Shown in pieces: positions 1-8,517 of a stretch of 38,179 nt of DNA. A program made the position numbers and the translations under genes. Source of the stretch: Spongiactinospora gelatinilytica (GTDB lineage Bacteria; Actinomycetota; Actinomycetes; Streptosporangiales; Streptosporangiaceae); NCBI RefSeq assembly GCF_003236385.1, contig NZ_POUA01000026.1, positions 1 to 38,179 on the forward strand, written 5' to 3'. Positions within the stretch are counted from its first letter, which is position 1; each line of letters opens with the position of its first letter. Under the pieces are notes generated by a model, which was given only the letters and a program-made list of their open reading frames with translations, was not told the DNA's origin and ran no database searches.

Positions 1-75
1 GGCTGTAGATCGTGCTGAGTCTGGCCGGGGCCCGAGAAGTTGGGGGGTGGAGGATTCGGGTCCTGGCGGAGTGGG

Positions 76-1809
76 TCAGTTGGCGGAGGAGCGGGCCTTG
101 AAGAGGGCGCGTTTGGCGGCCTTGCCGACCTGGCGGTCGGGGTGGGCCTGGCCGATGGCTTCGAGGAGCTCTTCCAGGTGCGGGTGCCGGACCTTCCAGA
201 TCACGTCGAGCAGGTTGGACAGGTCGGCGGCCGGGCCGATGTCGTGCAGGCTGCTCACGAACTCCTGGCGGCCGAGGCCGGCCGAGATCGTCCACATGTC
301 GAGGATCAGCCAGTGGGTGTCGGCCTGGGTGGGCTCGGGCGCGTCGTCCACGCCGAGCTGGGTGAGGTGGGTGGCGGCGTACGGCCGCAGCGAGGAGATC
401 TTCAGGGCCTCCTGCCAGGCCCTCACCGCGTCGTCGCCGAGCGACCCCACCATGCTCGCCGCCTGGACGCGGACCAGCGCGTCGGCGTCGTCTTCCGCCG
501 CGGCCCGCAGCAGCTCCCTGGCCGCCTGGCCGGGCTCGCGCAGCGCCATCCAGGCGGCGAACTCGGCGTCGGCCTCCTCCTCCGGCAGCTCGGCGCTGAA
601 GGACAGCAGGTCCAGGGCGGTCATGGCGTCGATCGAGGGGCGGGCGTCCACCTCGATGTCGGCGTCGTCGACCAGGTGGATCACGCCCTCGAAGCCGAGC
701 GGCGTGAGGCGGATCTCGTCGCCCTCCACGGTGATCATGCCGTAGCCGCGCAGCCAGTCGACCACCGAAGCCAGCGGGTCGCCGTACTGCTCGGTGGCGG
801 CGGACCAGGCGTCGGCGCCCAGGTCGTCGAGGTCGCCCACCGCCTCCTCCAGCTCGGTGCGCAGCTCGCCCAGATCGCGCGAGCCCCGGGCGGCCAGCAG
901 GCGGACGAGCGCGGCCCTGGTGAGCCCGGAGAGCGTGAGCGTCAGCTCCTCGTCATCGAGCTCGGGATCGCCGTAGTCGACCGACTGCAGGCCCAGCAGC
1001 CAGACGTCGAGCACGTCCTCGTCGTCGTCGAACGGCCAGGCGGCCGTGTCGTCGTCGACCCCGACCGTGTCGTCGCCCTGCGGCAGCAGGAACTCCAGAT
1101 CGACCGCGAGGTTCCAGATGTTCCACAGGGCCGGGACGCGCTGGGCCAGCGAGATGTCGCCGTCGGTGGCGGGCGGCGGCTCCGGCAGGCCGACGGCCTG
1201 CAGCGCCTCATGGATCTCCGCGTCGTCGAGCAGGTTCTCGTCGCCGATCTTGCGTGACGGCCCGACCCAGATCGCGAGGTCGCGAGTCGTCGTGAGCAGC
1301 GGCACCTGGCGCGCGGCGGCGGCCAGCTCGACGTCGGGGCGCAGCCGGATGGTGGGCAGCGCGCCGATCACGTCGGCGAACGGCTCGAAGTCACCCAGGC
1401 TCTCGGCCTCGTCGTCATCGTCGCCGTCGTAGTCGACGTCGTCCATCGCCTCCAGGAAGTCGTCCTCCAGATCGTCGAGCTCGTCGAGGAGCGCGTCGAG
1501 CTTGTCGGAGCCGTCCGCAAGCTTGCCGGTCTCGGACAGGAACGTGAGGTAGGCCCGGACGGCGGGGATCATCCCCTCGGCGGCCTCCTGCGGATCCTCG
1601 ATGACCTGAGGCATGCGGTCGAGCAGCACGGTGCGAAGGTCGGTGCGCCTCCACCTGCCGACATGGGGGGACGCCGCCAGCCGGTGCCAGAGCACCGCGG
1701 GCCCCACCAGGTCGGGATCGCTGTCGGGCGCATGCTCAGGCGCCCACAGGATGAACTCTTGGAGCAGGGGACGCAGCTCCGCGGCGGCTGCCTCGATGCG
1801 ATCTGTCAC
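76..1809 (-). CDS. Acidic hypothetical protein (577 aa)
   Basis: I do not recognise this family. The protein is soluble, with no signal peptide or membrane segment. The N-terminal ~100 residues look helical, and residues about 105-140 form a very acidic Asp/Glu tract. The C-terminal third, with alternating short helices rich in Ala and Leu (for example around LRAAAEDDADALVRVQAASM), resembles HEAT/ARM-like packing. The GTG start is chosen because an in-phase -10-like TAGCCT lies six bases upstream, a leaderless arrangement; no Shine-Dalgarno is visible. It runs the same way as ndgR, about 110 bp downstream of it. High GC at third positions and the full-length frame support it as a real gene. 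The function is unknown; the HEAT-like reading is weak. Confidence 0.85.
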   Translation of the reverse strand: MTDRIEAAAAELRPLLQEFILWAPEHAPDSDPDLVGPAVLWHRLAASPHVGRWRRTDLRTVLLDRMPQVIEDPQEAAEGMIPAVRAYLTFLSETGKLADGSDKLDALLDELDDLEDDFLEAMDDVDYDGDDDDEAESLGDFEPFADVIGALPTIRLRPDVELAAAARQVPLLTTTRDLAIWVGPSRKIGDENLLDDAEIHEALQAVGLPEPPPATDGDISLAQRVPALWNIWNLAVDLEFLLPQGDDTVGVDDDTAAWPFDDDEDVLDVWLLGLQSVDYGDPELDDEELTLTLSGLTRAALVRLLAARGSRDLGELRTELEEAVGDLDDLGADAWSAATEQYGDPLASVVDWLRGYGMITVEGDEIRLTPLGFEGVIHLVDDADIEVDARPSIDAMTALDLLSFSAELPEEEADAEFAAWMALREPGQAARELLRAAAEDDADALVRVQAASMVGSLGDDAVRAWQEALKISSLRPYAATHLTQLGVDDAPEPTQADTHWLILDMWTISAGLGRQEFVSSLHDIGPAADLSNLLDVIWKVRHPHLEELLEAIGQAHPDRQVGKAAKRALFKARSSAN

Positions 1810-1821
1810 TCGCCCAGGCTA
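1810..1821 (-). promoter_or_regulatory. Leaderless -10 element of the acidic protein gene
   Basis: On the minus strand TAGCCT (1821-1816) is followed by six bases and then the GTG start at 1809, so transcription would begin at the start codon. No convincing -35 is seen. Confidence 0.4.
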
Positions 1822-1918
1822 GTCGGCCGGAAGGGCGCTCGCCTCCCCATATCCGTTGGTCGATGCCGGGAATTGCGTATTGCTTGCGACATGCGGGAGG
1901 GGAAGGGGCGCCTCGGGC

Positions 1919-2635
1919 TCAGTTGGCCCGGCGCATGGCCTCGGTGATCCGCTCGGCCGCGGTGACGACGGGGGCGGCGTGCAGGCGGCCGGGAGTACGG
2001 GTCAGCCGTTCGATCGGGCCGGACACCGACACCGCGGCGATCACCTTGCCGCCGGCCCCGCGCACCGCGGCCGACACGCTGGCGACGCCCTGCTCGCGTT
2101 CGCCGACGCTGTGCGCCCAGCCGCGCCTGCGCACGCTCGCCAAGGTCGCGGCGGTGAACTTCGCGCCGCGCAGCCCGCGGTGCAGGCGGTCGGGCTCCTC
2201 CCAGGCCAGCAGCACCTGCGCGGCCGACCCGGCGGTCATCGGCAGCGCGGTGCCGACCGGTACCGTGTCGCGCAGCCCGCTGGCCCGCTCGGCCGCGGCG
2301 ACGCAGACCCGCTCATCGCCCTGCCGCCGGTACAGTTGGGCGCTCTCCCCGGTGAGGTCGCGCAATTGCGTGAGCACGGGGGAGGCCACGGCCAGCAGCC
2401 GGTCCTCGCCGGCGGCGGTGGACAACTCGGAAAGCCGCGGGCCGAGCACGAAACGCCCCTGCGTGTCGCGGGCGACGATGCGGTGGTGCTCCAGGGCGAC
2501 GGCGAGCCGGTGGGCGGTGGGCCGGGCGAGCCCGGTGGCCTGCACGAGCTGCGCCAGCGAGGCCGGCCCCGCTTCCAGGGCATTTAGCACGAGAACCGCC
2601 TTGTCCAGTACGCCGACTCCGCTAGAGTTGTCCAT
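1919..2635 (-). CDS. ndgR: IclR-family transcriptional regulator, NdgR type
   Basis: A 238-aa IclR regulator. It has an N-terminal winged helix-turn-helix (about residues 8-60, including [20 protein letters not shown]) and a C-terminal effector-binding IclR domain. Position and sequence match NdgR/AreB/LtbR-type regulators, which in actinomycetes control leucine biosynthesis and related amino-acid genes from a site next to leuC. It is transcribed divergently from leuC with only 60 bp between the start codons, so one operator can serve both genes. The ATG at 2635 gives the usual length of about 238 aa. An open frame continues far upstream antisense to leuC, but that part is a high-GC shadow. 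The amino-acid ligand cannot be read from the sequence. Confidence 0.92.
   Translation of the reverse strand: MDNSSGVGVLDKAVLVLNALEAGPASLAQLVQATGLARPTAHRLAVALEHHRIVARDTQGRFVLGPRLSELSTAAGEDRLLAVASPVLTQLRDLTGESAQLYRRQGDERVCVAAAERASGLRDTVPVGTALPMTAGSAAQVLLAWEEPDRLHRGLRGAKFTAATLASVRRRGWAHSVGEREQGVASVSAAVRGAGGKVIAAVSVSGPIERLTRTPGRLHAAPVVTAAERITEAMRRAN
2601..2628 (+). promoter_or_regulatory. Candidate leuCD promoter
   Basis: TTGTCC (2601-2606), 16 bases, then TAGAGT (2623-2628) make a plausible sigma-70-type promoter lying inside the start of ndgR. Transcription would start near 2635. This is pattern matching only. Confidence 0.3.
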
Positions 2636-2650
2636 AAGCCGATACTGCAG

Positions 2651-2665
2651 TCTCGCGATATGAGA
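2651..2665. promoter_or_regulatory. Candidate NdgR operator in the ndgR-leuC gap
   Basis: A short inverted repeat TCTC-N7-GAGA is centred between the divergent starts. An IclR-type autoregulatory operator is expected in this gap, but the arms are only four bases long, so the exact site is uncertain. Confidence 0.3.
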
Positions 2666-2695
2666 AAGCAAGTCAGAAAAGTGGGAGGCGAGCCA

Positions 2696-4081
2696 ATGGG
2701 CCGCACACTGGCCGAGAAGGTCTGGGAGCAGCACGTCGTGCGTCGTGCCGAGGGAGAGCCGGACCTGCTCTACATCGACCTGCACCTCATCCACGAGGTG
2801 ACCAGCCCGCAGGCGTTCGACGGCCTTCGCATGGCCGGGCGCAAGGTGCGTCGGCCAGAGCTGACCATCGCCACCGAGGACCACAACGTGCCGACCGTCC
2901 TCGGGCCGATCAGCGACCCCGTCTCCCGCACCCAGGTCGAGACGCTGCGCAAGAACTGCGCGGAGTTCGGCGTCAGGCTGCACCCGATGGGCGACGCCGG
3001 TCAGGGCGTGGTCCACATCATCGGGCCGCAGTTCGGGCTGACCCAGCCGGGCATGACGATCGTGTGCGGCGACTCGCACACTTCCACGCACGGCGCGTTC
3101 GGCGGCATCGCCTTCGGCATCGGCACCTCCGAGGTCGAGCACGTGCTGGCCACCCAGACGCTGCCGTCCTACCGGCCCAAGACCATGGCCATCGAGGTCA
3201 GCGGCGAACTGCCGGTCGGCGTGACCGCCAAGGACCTGATCCTGGCCATCATCGCCGAGATCGGCACCGGCGGCGGCCAGGGTCACATCGTGGAATACCG
3301 TGGTGAGGCCATCCGCAAGCTCTCCATGGAGGGGCGGATGACGATCTGCAACATGTCCATCGAGGCGGGCGCGCGGGCCGGCATGATCGCGCCGGACGAG
3401 ACCACCTTCGCCTACCTCAAGGGCCGCGCGCACGCTCCTTCGGGGGCCGCGTGGGACACCGCGGTCGAGTACTGGCGGTCGCTGCGCACCGACGACGACG
3501 CCGTCTTCGACAAGGTCGTCCAGATCGACGCGAGCACGCTCACGCCGTTCGTGACGTGGGGCACCAACCCGGGGCAGGGCGCGCCGCTGGACGCGGCGGT
3601 ACCGGCTCCGGAGTCGTTCGACGACCCGATCGCCCGTTCGGCGGCCGAGCGCGCGCTCGAGTACATGGACCTCAAGGCGGGCACCCCGCTGCGGGAGATC
3701 GCGGTGGACACCGTCTTCGTGGGCTCCTGCACCAACGGCAGGATCGAGGACCTTCGGGCGGCGGCCGACATCTTGCGCGGCCGGCGGGTGGTCACCCGCA
3801 CGCTGATCGTCCCGGGCTCCATGCAGGTCAAGAGGGCCGCCGAGGAGGAGGGCCTGCACGAGGTGTTCAAGGCCGCGGGCGCGGAGTGGCGCGAGGCGGG
3901 GTGTTCCATGTGCCTCGGGATGAACCCGGACACTCTGTCCCCGGGTGAGCGCAGCGCCTCCACCTCCAACCGCAACTTCGAGGGCAGGCAGGGCAAGGGC
4001 GGCCGTACGCACCTGGTGTCGCCCGCCGTGGCCGCCGCCACGGCCGTGACCGGCCGCCTGACCGCCCCCGCCGACCTCTGA
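2696..4081 (+). CDS. leuC: 3-isopropylmalate dehydratase large subunit
   Basis: LeuC (461 aa) forms a heterodimer with LeuD and isomerises 2-isopropylmalate to 3-isopropylmalate in leucine biosynthesis, using a [4Fe-4S] cluster. The N-terminus ([14 protein letters not shown]) and the aconitase-type cluster cysteines (VGSCTNGR, then CSMCLGMN) are intact. The ATG at 2696 is preferred because GGGAGG lies seven bases upstream; an earlier in-frame ATG at 2660 has no ribosome-binding site and adds a non-conserved 12-residue tail. leuD follows after 35 bp, so the two are probably co-transcribed under NdgR control. Confidence 0.97.
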   Translation: MGRTLAEKVWEQHVVRRAEGEPDLLYIDLHLIHEVTSPQAFDGLRMAGRKVRRPELTIATEDHNVPTVLGPISDPVSRTQVETLRKNCAEFGVRLHPMGDAGQGVVHIIGPQFGLTQPGMTIVCGDSHTSTHGAFGGIAFGIGTSEVEHVLATQTLPSYRPKTMAIEVSGELPVGVTAKDLILAIIAEIGTGGGQGHIVEYRGEAIRKLSMEGRMTICNMSIEAGARAGMIAPDETTFAYLKGRAHAPSGAAWDTAVEYWRSLRTDDDAVFDKVVQIDASTLTPFVTWGTNPGQGAPLDAAVPAPESFDDPIARSAAERALEYMDLKAGTPLREIAVDTVFVGSCTNGRIEDLRAAADILRGRRVVTRTLIVPGSMQVKRAAEEEGLHEVFKAAGAEWREAGCSMCLGMNPDTLSPGERSASTSNRNFEGRQGKGGRTHLVSPAVAAATAVTGRLTAPADL

Positions 4082-4116
4082 CGACCCCGGCCCAGCACCT
4101 AAGGAACCGACCGACC

Positions 4117-4704
4117 ATGGACGCATTCACCACCCACACCGGCCGCGCGGTGCCGCTGCGCCGCAGCAACGTCGACACCGACCAGATCATCCCCGCCGTC
4201 TGGCTGAAGCAGGTCAGCCGCACCGGCTTTGAGAAGGGCCTGTTCTCCGCGTGGCGCGAGGACCCCTCCTTCGTGCTCAACGACCCGGCCTACCAGGGGG
4301 CCTCGATCCTGGTGTCCGGCCCCGACTTCGGTACGGGATCTTCGCGCGAGCACGCAGTGTGGGCGCTTCAGCAGTACGGCTTCCGCGCCGTGATCTCCGC
4401 CAGGTTCGGCGACATCTTCCGCTCCAACTCCACCAAGATGGGCCTGCTCCCGGTGGTCCTGCCCGGCGACACCGTCGAGGCGATCCAGGCCGCCGTGGAG
4501 GCCGACCCGTCCCTCGAACTGACCGTTGACCTGCGCGAACGTGAGGTCAGGTGGGGGAGCGAGAAGGCCGCCTTCGAGATCGACGACTACACCCGCTGGC
4601 GGCTCCTGGAGGGCCTGGACGACATCGGCCTGACCCTGCGCGCGGCCGACGCCATCACGGAGTACGAGAATGGTCGGCAGCGATGGCTGCCGACGACCGC
4701 CTGA
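4117..4704 (+). CDS. leuD: 3-isopropylmalate dehydratase small subunit
   Basis: LeuD (195 aa) is the swivelling small subunit that completes the isopropylmalate isomerase active site with LeuC. Visible hallmarks are [16 protein letters not shown] near the N-terminus and [17 protein letters not shown], the substrate-binding loop. Length is normal for the family. An AAGGA ribosome-binding site lies just upstream of the ATG. It is the second gene of the leuCD unit; its 3' side runs into the repeat-rich intergenic region. Confidence 0.97.
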   Translation: MDAFTTHTGRAVPLRRSNVDTDQIIPAVWLKQVSRTGFEKGLFSAWREDPSFVLNDPAYQGASILVSGPDFGTGSSREHAVWALQQYGFRAVISARFGDIFRSNSTKMGLLPVVLPGDTVEAIQAAVEADPSLELTVDLREREVRWGSEKAAFEIDDYTRWRLLEGLDDIGLTLRAADAITEYENGRQRWLPTTA

Positions 4705-5049
4705 AAGCCCCCGCCTCCCACCCGGACCCGCGACGGCGCGCCGGTGCCCTGGACTGAGGGCGAAGGAGCCCGCGAGGGTGCGCCGGTGCCCTGGACTGAG
4801 GAGTGAAGGAGCGAGGGACGAGCGGATGAGCGACGAGGGAAGCGCGCCGGTTATCAGCGCCCGAGCCGCGGCGCGTAGCGTTGCGAGTGGGGCGGTTTGT
4901 CCTGGGATGCGCTCACCGTGACCACGCACGGGCCCGGGCGCGGTCGTGTCCGGACCGACGAGCGATCGAGTGAGGAACGAACGAGGGAGCGAGGAGGGGA
5001 GGACGCGACCTTGAAGGCGCCCGGGCCCCGCGCGAGCGAAGCGAGCGCC
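4705..5049. other. Repeat-rich gap between leuD and the next gene
   Basis: No convincing gene is present. The gap holds a two-copy 22-bp direct repeat (4738-4801), a GA-rich tract (about 4801-4840), and copy A of a dispersed repeat (4909-5054). No clear intrinsic terminator for leuCD was found. Confidence 0.6.
4738..4801 (+). repeat. 22-bp direct repeat, two copies, 42-bp period
   Basis: The 22 bases at 4738-4759, beginning GCGCCGGTGCC and ending GGACTGAGG, recur without change at 4780-4801. The 20 bases between the copies are different. The function is unknown. Confidence 0.85.
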
Positions 5050-5054
5050 ATGAG
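4909..5054 (+). repeat. Dispersed intergenic repeat, copy A
   Basis: About 146 bp sharing long stretches with two other places in the window. The element starts with ACCACGCACGG, then has a conserved 32-base block (4931-4962), a purine-rich GAGC/GAACGA tract, then CCTTGAAGGCGCCCGGG (5009-5025), and ends GCGAGCGCCATGAG. The block 4931-4962 matches copy B at 30 of 32 positions. The 17-base CCTTGAAG motif is identical in all three copies. The last bases contain the ATG of the next gene. Confidence 0.8.
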
Positions 5055-5313
5055 CACTGATCTCGCGAGTGGGTTGCGGGAGGCGCATCGGCGGGTGCGG
5101 GCCCTTTCCGGGGCGGCGGACCGGCGGGAGCGGCTGGCCCGGCGCCTGGTGGCCATCTGCGACGCCGCCAAGCGGGACCTCGGCAGCGCCGCCGCCCGCC
5201 TTTCCGTCTTCCTCGACGATCTTGCCGCGCTCGAATCAGGCAAGGACCCGGAGACCCTGCCGGAGCAGGGCTCCGACACGCCGAGTAGGCGCAACATGCC
5301 CCTCGGTGATTGA
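5050..5313 (+). CDS. Small helical hypothetical protein (87 aa)
   Basis: An 87-aa soluble protein that is almost entirely helical, with Arg and Ala-rich heptads (LREAHRRVRALSGAADRRER) and a polar tail. It has no signal peptide or known motif. The ATG at 5050 is the final part of a dispersed repeat and has no Shine-Dalgarno; the frame is open further upstream, but that part is repeat sequence. The stop codon overlaps the likely -35 of hup. It could be a minor DNA- or RNA-associated protein given its charge and neighbour, but that is a guess. The start is uncertain. Confidence 0.65.
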   Translation: MSTDLASGLREAHRRVRALSGAADRRERLARRLVAICDAAKRDLGSAAARLSVFLDDLAALESGKDPETLPEQGSDTPSRRNMPLGD

Positions 5314-5338
5314 GTCCTGGGCCACCTTCCCCTAATTT
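5310..5338 (+). promoter_or_regulatory. hup promoter
   Basis: TTGAGT (5310-5315), a 17-base spacer, then TAATTT (5333-5338) form a good sigma-70/HrdB-type promoter. It predicts a start near 5345 and a 68-base leader before hup. Confidence 0.6.
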
Positions 5339-5350
5339 CAAGCGGGAAGG
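5325..5350. promoter_or_regulatory. Inverted repeat over the hup -10
   Basis: CCTTCCC (5325-5331) and GGGAAGG (5344-5350) are perfect 7-base arms centred on the -10 of hup. This is operator-like, or a small hairpin at the 5' end of the transcript. Confidence 0.4.
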
Positions 5351-5412
5351 GGTTTGGTGAACCGTTGCCTGGTGTGCTGGAACCCCGTGCCGTTACAGGG
5401 GGAGCAACCTAA

Positions 5413-5712
5413 ATGAACAAGCGGGAACTCGTCGACGCCATCGCGGATCGGGTCGGCGACAAGAAGACCGCCAACGAGGCGGTGAATGCCGTCCTGGACG
5501 CTATTCAGAAAGCGGTCGCGGGCGGGGACAAGGTCTCGATCACCGGGTTCGGCGCCTTCGAGATGGTGCACAAGCCGGCTCGTACGGCGCGCAACCCTTC
5601 GACCGGTGCGCCGATCAAGGTGGCCGAGAGCTGGGCGCCGCGATTCCGTCCGGGGGCGGACTTCAAGGAGCAGGTCAACGCCGGGGGCAAGAAGTCGGCG
5701 AAACGGAAGTAA
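5413..5712 (+). CDS. hup: HU-family nucleoid DNA-binding protein
   Basis: HU (99 aa) is a histone-like homodimer that bends and compacts DNA. The family N-terminus (MNKRELVDAIADRVG), the GFGAFEMVHKPAR and TARNPSTGAPI segments of the DNA-gripping arm, and the FRPGADFKEQVN end are clear. It has only a short basic tail (GGKKSAKRK), so it is the compact HupA/HupS-core type without the long Lys/Ala-rich tail of mycobacterial HupB. GGGGAG lies about eight bases upstream of the ATG. It is next to leuCD as in many actinobacteria, but has its own promoter. Confidence 0.97.
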   Translation: MNKRELVDAIADRVGDKKTANEAVNAVLDAIQKAVAGGDKVSITGFGAFEMVHKPARTARNPSTGAPIKVAESWAPRFRPGADFKEQVNAGGKKSAKRK

Positions 5713-5726
5713 GCGCTTCACCTGTC

Positions 5727-5781
5727 CGGGCGCTCGGGGCGATCCACGCCTCGGGCGCTCGCGCCTTTCCGGCGATCCACG
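5727..5781. repeat. Short direct repeats in the hup/OB-protein convergent gap
   Basis: CGGGCGCTCG occurs at 5727-5736 and 5752-5761, and GGCGATCCACG at 5738-5748 and 5771-5781. GGCG-ctcg-CGCC followed by TTT (5754-5768) may be a weak terminator for hup. Confidence 0.4.
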
Positions 5782-5985
5782 TCACTCGGGCAGCGGGAAG
5801 GTGGACAGCGTGATCACGGTGATCTCGCCGTCGGCCACCTTGATGTTGACCCGCTGCCCGGAGCGCAGCAGCCGCAGCGGCCCCGCGTCGAAGGCCCTGG
5901 TGCCGAAGGTCAGCACGCTGCCGTCGTCGAGGAAGACCGTCCCGGAGCGGGTCTGCTGGTCGTATGTACGTACCGTCGCCTGCAC
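5782..5985 (-). CDS. Cold-shock-like OB-fold mini-protein (67 aa)
   Basis: A 67-aa protein that is mostly beta-strand: VRTYDQQTRSGTVFLDDGS, then a GQRVNIKV strand and a final EITVITLSTFPLPE. The layout resembles a cold-shock or S1-like OB barrel, but the classical RNP1/RNP2 aromatic patches (such as KGFGFI) are absent. It lies 9 bp downstream of cofC on the same strand, so the two are likely co-transcribed. A role in nucleic-acid binding is inference from the fold only. Confidence 0.75.
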   Translation of the reverse strand: MQATVRTYDQQTRSGTVFLDDGSVLTFGTRAFDAGPLRLLRSGQRVNIKVADGEITVITLSTFPLPE

Positions 5986-5994
5986 GCCCTCAGC

Positions 5995-6654
5995 CTAGGC
6001 CGTTCCGCCGGGGTCGCCCAGGATGAGCCTGGCCACCTCCGCGGTGCGCGGGCCGACGCCCAGGGTGACCGCCTCGGCGAGGTCGGCGGGGGTGTCGACG
6101 TCCCGCCGTACCGAGGGGATGTCGTCCCGGTCGAGTTCCTTGGCGCCGCGCCCAAGGTGCCTGGCGCGTGACTCGCCGCCGAAGCCCGGGGTGAACGGCA
6201 CGCCCGGCATGGTGCCGTAGAAGGTGGTCCCGATCCCGGCCGCGTCGGGGACGAACGCCATGTCGAAGTCGGCCGCGGCGGCGAGCGCGACGTCGAGTTC
6301 GGCGGGCCGCAGGGCGGGCAGGTCGGCCTGGAGCGCTCCGACCGCGTCACCGGGCGCCAGACGTACGGCTTCCGCCGCCCCGAAGCGCAGCGCCGCGTTG
6401 AGGCCCGCCTGCGGATCGTCCACCACATGTCCGCCCACCTCGGCCAGCGCCTCCGCGGCCTGCGGGTCACCGGTGACCACGACGACCCGCGCCACGCGCG
6501 GGCAGCGCAGTGCCGCCGAGACCGTGTCGCAGGCGATCGCGACGGCGAGCGCCGCGCGGTGGGGTCCGGCCGCCCTGGTCAGCCGGGTCTTGGCGGCCAC
6601 CAGCGTCTTCACCGGCACCACGAGGGACCAGGCGGAACTTTGCGATGCGCGCAT
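5995..6654 (-). CDS. cofC: 2-phospho-L-lactate/phosphoenolpyruvate guanylyltransferase
   Basis: CofC activates 2-phospholactate or phosphoenolpyruvate with GTP in the first committed step of coenzyme F420 synthesis. The 219-aa protein has the nucleotidyltransferase opening [14 protein letters not shown], the ALQADLPAL metal/nucleotide loop, and [10 protein letters not shown] with [13 protein letters not shown] near the C-terminus, all family features. The start at 6654 puts VVPVK at the usual distance. An ATG four codons upstream (6666) is equally possible. It is divergent from the acyltransferase gene. Substrate choice (2-PL versus PEP) cannot be read; actinobacterial enzymes commonly use PEP. 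Confidence 0.93.
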   Translation of the reverse strand: MRASQSSAWSLVVPVKTLVAAKTRLTRAAGPHRAALAVAIACDTVSAALRCPRVARVVVVTGDPQAAEALAEVGGHVVDDPQAGLNAALRFGAAEAVRLAPGDAVGALQADLPALRPAELDVALAAAADFDMAFVPDAAGIGTTFYGTMPGVPFTPGFGGESRARHLGRGAKELDRDDIPSVRRDVDTPADLAEAVTLGVGPRTAEVARLILGDPGGTA

Positions 6655-6704
6655 ACCCTTAAGCATCGCGCCTCGACACCCGACGCGGGCAACCGGGAGA
6701 CTTG

Positions 6705-6720
6705 CGGCGCAGCAGCGCCG
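6705..6720 (+). other. Small hairpin before the acyltransferase RBS
   Basis: CGGCGC-agca-GCGCCG (6705-6720) sits directly upstream of the GGAGGAG ribosome-binding site. It might tune translation; nothing else supports this. Confidence 0.3.
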
Positions 6721-6736
6721 TCGACAGGAGGAGCCG

Positions 6737-7477
6737 ATGAGCCGCAGGGACCGACCTTCGCGCTTTTGGGAATCGGTGGCCGTGGTGTTGCTGAAGCCGC
6801 CCATGCTGCTGCTGACCAAGCGCGACTGGCGGGGTGGCGAGAACATGCCGCGGACCGGCGGAGTGATCATCGCGGCCAACCACCTGTCCTGGACCGACCC
6901 GATGCTGCTCGGCCACTTCCTGTACGAGCACGGCCGCTGGCCGGTGTACCTGGCCAAGTCCGGGCTGTTCTCGGTCCCGGTGCTCGGCAAGATCATCGCT
7001 TGGCTGCGCACGATCCCGGTCTACCGGGGCAGCTCCGAGGCCGCGCGCTCGCTGAGCGCCGCCGAGCGGGGGATCGAGGGCGGTGCCAGCGTGATCTTCT
7101 ACCCGGAGGGCACCTGCACGCGCGATCCCGACCTTTGGCCGATGAGCGGCAAGACCGGGGTGGCCCGGCTGGCGCTGGCCACCGGCGCGCCGGTCATCCC
7201 GGTCGCGCACTGGGGGGCGCAGGAGCTGCTGCCCTACGGGAGCAAGCGGCCGCGGATCTTCCCGCGCAAGACCTTCCACCTGAAGGCGGGCCCGCCGGTG
7301 GACCTGTCCCGGTACGCCGGGCGGGCCACGGACGGCGACGCGCTGCGGGACGCCACCGCCGACATCATCGCGGCGATCACGGCGCAGCTCGCCGACATCC
7401 GGGGGGAGGAGTCGCCGCCGGTCCCCTTCGACCGGAACACCCCTGTGGGCGAACCGGGGAAGCGCTCCGACGGCTGA
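6737..7477 (+). CDS. 1-acyl-glycerol-3-phosphate acyltransferase (PlsC family)
   Basis: A 246-aa membrane-associated acyltransferase. It has the catalytic NHLSWTD motif (HX4D), the PVYRGSS glycerol-phosphate site, FYPEGT (motif III) and a VIPVAHWG motif IV, in the correct order. It would acylate lysophosphatidic acid, or a related lyso-lipid, at the inner face of the membrane. A GGAGGAG site lies upstream of the ATG. gpsA starts 20 bp downstream; GpsA supplies the glycerol-3-phosphate used upstream in this pathway, so the two likely work together. Among several PlsC paralogues in actinomycetes the exact acceptor is not certain. Confidence 0.93.
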   Translation: MSRRDRPSRFWESVAVVLLKPPMLLLTKRDWRGGENMPRTGGVIIAANHLSWTDPMLLGHFLYEHGRWPVYLAKSGLFSVPVLGKIIAWLRTIPVYRGSSEAARSLSAAERGIEGGASVIFYPEGTCTRDPDLWPMSGKTGVARLALATGAPVIPVAHWGAQELLPYGSKRPRIFPRKTFHLKAGPPVDLSRYAGRATDGDALRDATADIIAAITAQLADIRGEESPPVPFDRNTPVGEPGKRSDG

Positions 7478-7485
7478 TCACGGCG

Positions 7486-7497
7486 TACGGTGATGAA
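7486..7497 (+). promoter_or_regulatory. Leaderless -10 element of gpsA
   Basis: TACGGT (7486-7491) lies six bases before the gpsA ATG, and no Shine-Dalgarno is visible. This is consistent with an additional leaderless transcript. Confidence 0.4.
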
Positions 7498-8508
7498 ATG
7501 AGCAAAGCTGCCGTATTCGGGACCGGTTCGTGGGGCACCACGTTCGCGATGATCCTGTGCGCCGCCGGCACCCGGACGACCCTGTGGGGCCGGCGGGCCG
7601 AGATCGTCGAGGCGATCGACCGGGAGCATCGCAATCCCGACTACCTGCCGGGCGTGCCGCTCCCGAGCGAGCTGCGCGCCACCACCGATCCGGCGGCGGC
7701 TCTGGACGGCGCGGACTTCGTGGTGCTCGCCGTCCCCTCCCAGTCGTTGCGCGCGAACCTCGCCGAGTGGGCCCCGCTGATCGCGCCAGGCGCGGTGCTG
7801 GTGAGCCTGATGAAGGGCATCGAGCTGGGCACGGCCAAGCGGATGAGCGAGGTGATCAGGGAGGTCGCGGGCGTCCCGCAGGAACGGGTGGCGGTCGTCT
7901 CCGGGCCCAACCTGGCCATGGAGATCGCCCGGCGGCAGCCCGCCGCGACCGTGGTGGCCTGCACCGACGAGGCGGTGGCGCAGAGACTGCAGCAGGCGTG
8001 TCACGCGCCGCCGTGGTTTCGGCCCTACACCAACACCGACGTGGTCGGGGTGGAGGTGGGCGGGGCGGTCAAGAACGTCATCGCGCTCGCCGTGGGCGTG
8101 GCCACCGGCATGGGCATGGGCGACAACGTGCGGGCGATGATGATGACCAGGGGTTTGGCGGAGATTTCCCGGCTTGGTGCGGCTTTGGGGGCGGATCAGC
8201 ATACTTTCGCGGGTTTGGCGGGAATGGGGGACCTGGCCGCGACCTGTGCGTCACCATTGTCCAGGAACCGCACTTTCGGCGAGAATCTGGGCCGCGGGAT
8301 GACCCTGGCCGAGGTGACCGCGGCCACCAAGCAGACCGCCGAAGGTGTGAAGTCCTGTGAGTCCGTCCTTGAGCTGGCGAGGAAGCACGACGTGGAGATG
8401 CCGATCACCGAGGTGGTCGTCGGTGTCGTGCACGACGGCCTGGACCCCGGCGAGGCGGCGACGCTGCTGATGTCGCGCTCGCCCAAGCCCGAACGGTACG
8501 GAGTGTGA
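7498..8508 (+). CDS. gpsA: NAD(P)H-dependent glycerol-3-phosphate dehydrogenase
   Basis: GpsA (336 aa) reduces dihydroxyacetone phosphate to sn-glycerol-3-phosphate for phospholipid synthesis. The dinucleotide site [10 protein letters not shown] is at the N-terminus; [11 protein letters not shown], the catalytic-lysine segment [13 protein letters not shown] and the substrate loop [10 protein letters not shown] with SRNRTFG follow in order. The ATG at 7498 places the Rossmann motif at the usual distance. Codons at about 8150-8275 use far more third-position T and G than the rest of the gene, while the protein stays conserved there. It lies 20 bp after the acyltransferase gene and 9 bp before the PLP enzyme gene. 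Confidence 0.97.
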   Translation: MSKAAVFGTGSWGTTFAMILCAAGTRTTLWGRRAEIVEAIDREHRNPDYLPGVPLPSELRATTDPAAALDGADFVVLAVPSQSLRANLAEWAPLIAPGAVLVSLMKGIELGTAKRMSEVIREVAGVPQERVAVVSGPNLAMEIARRQPAATVVACTDEAVAQRLQQACHAPPWFRPYTNTDVVGVEVGGAVKNVIALAVGVATGMGMGDNVRAMMMTRGLAEISRLGAALGADQHTFAGLAGMGDLAATCASPLSRNRTFGENLGRGMTLAEVTAATKQTAEGVKSCESVLELARKHDVEMPITEVVVGVVHDGLDPGEAATLLMSRSPKPERYGV

Positions 8509-8517
8509 GTTCTTAGT

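Noticed and set aside
2636-4126. Long minus-strand open frame antisense to leuC, continuous with ndgR
   Set aside because: It is a by-product of high GC in the wobble frame. The product is Arg/Gly/His-rich with no family features, while LeuC on the other strand is clear.
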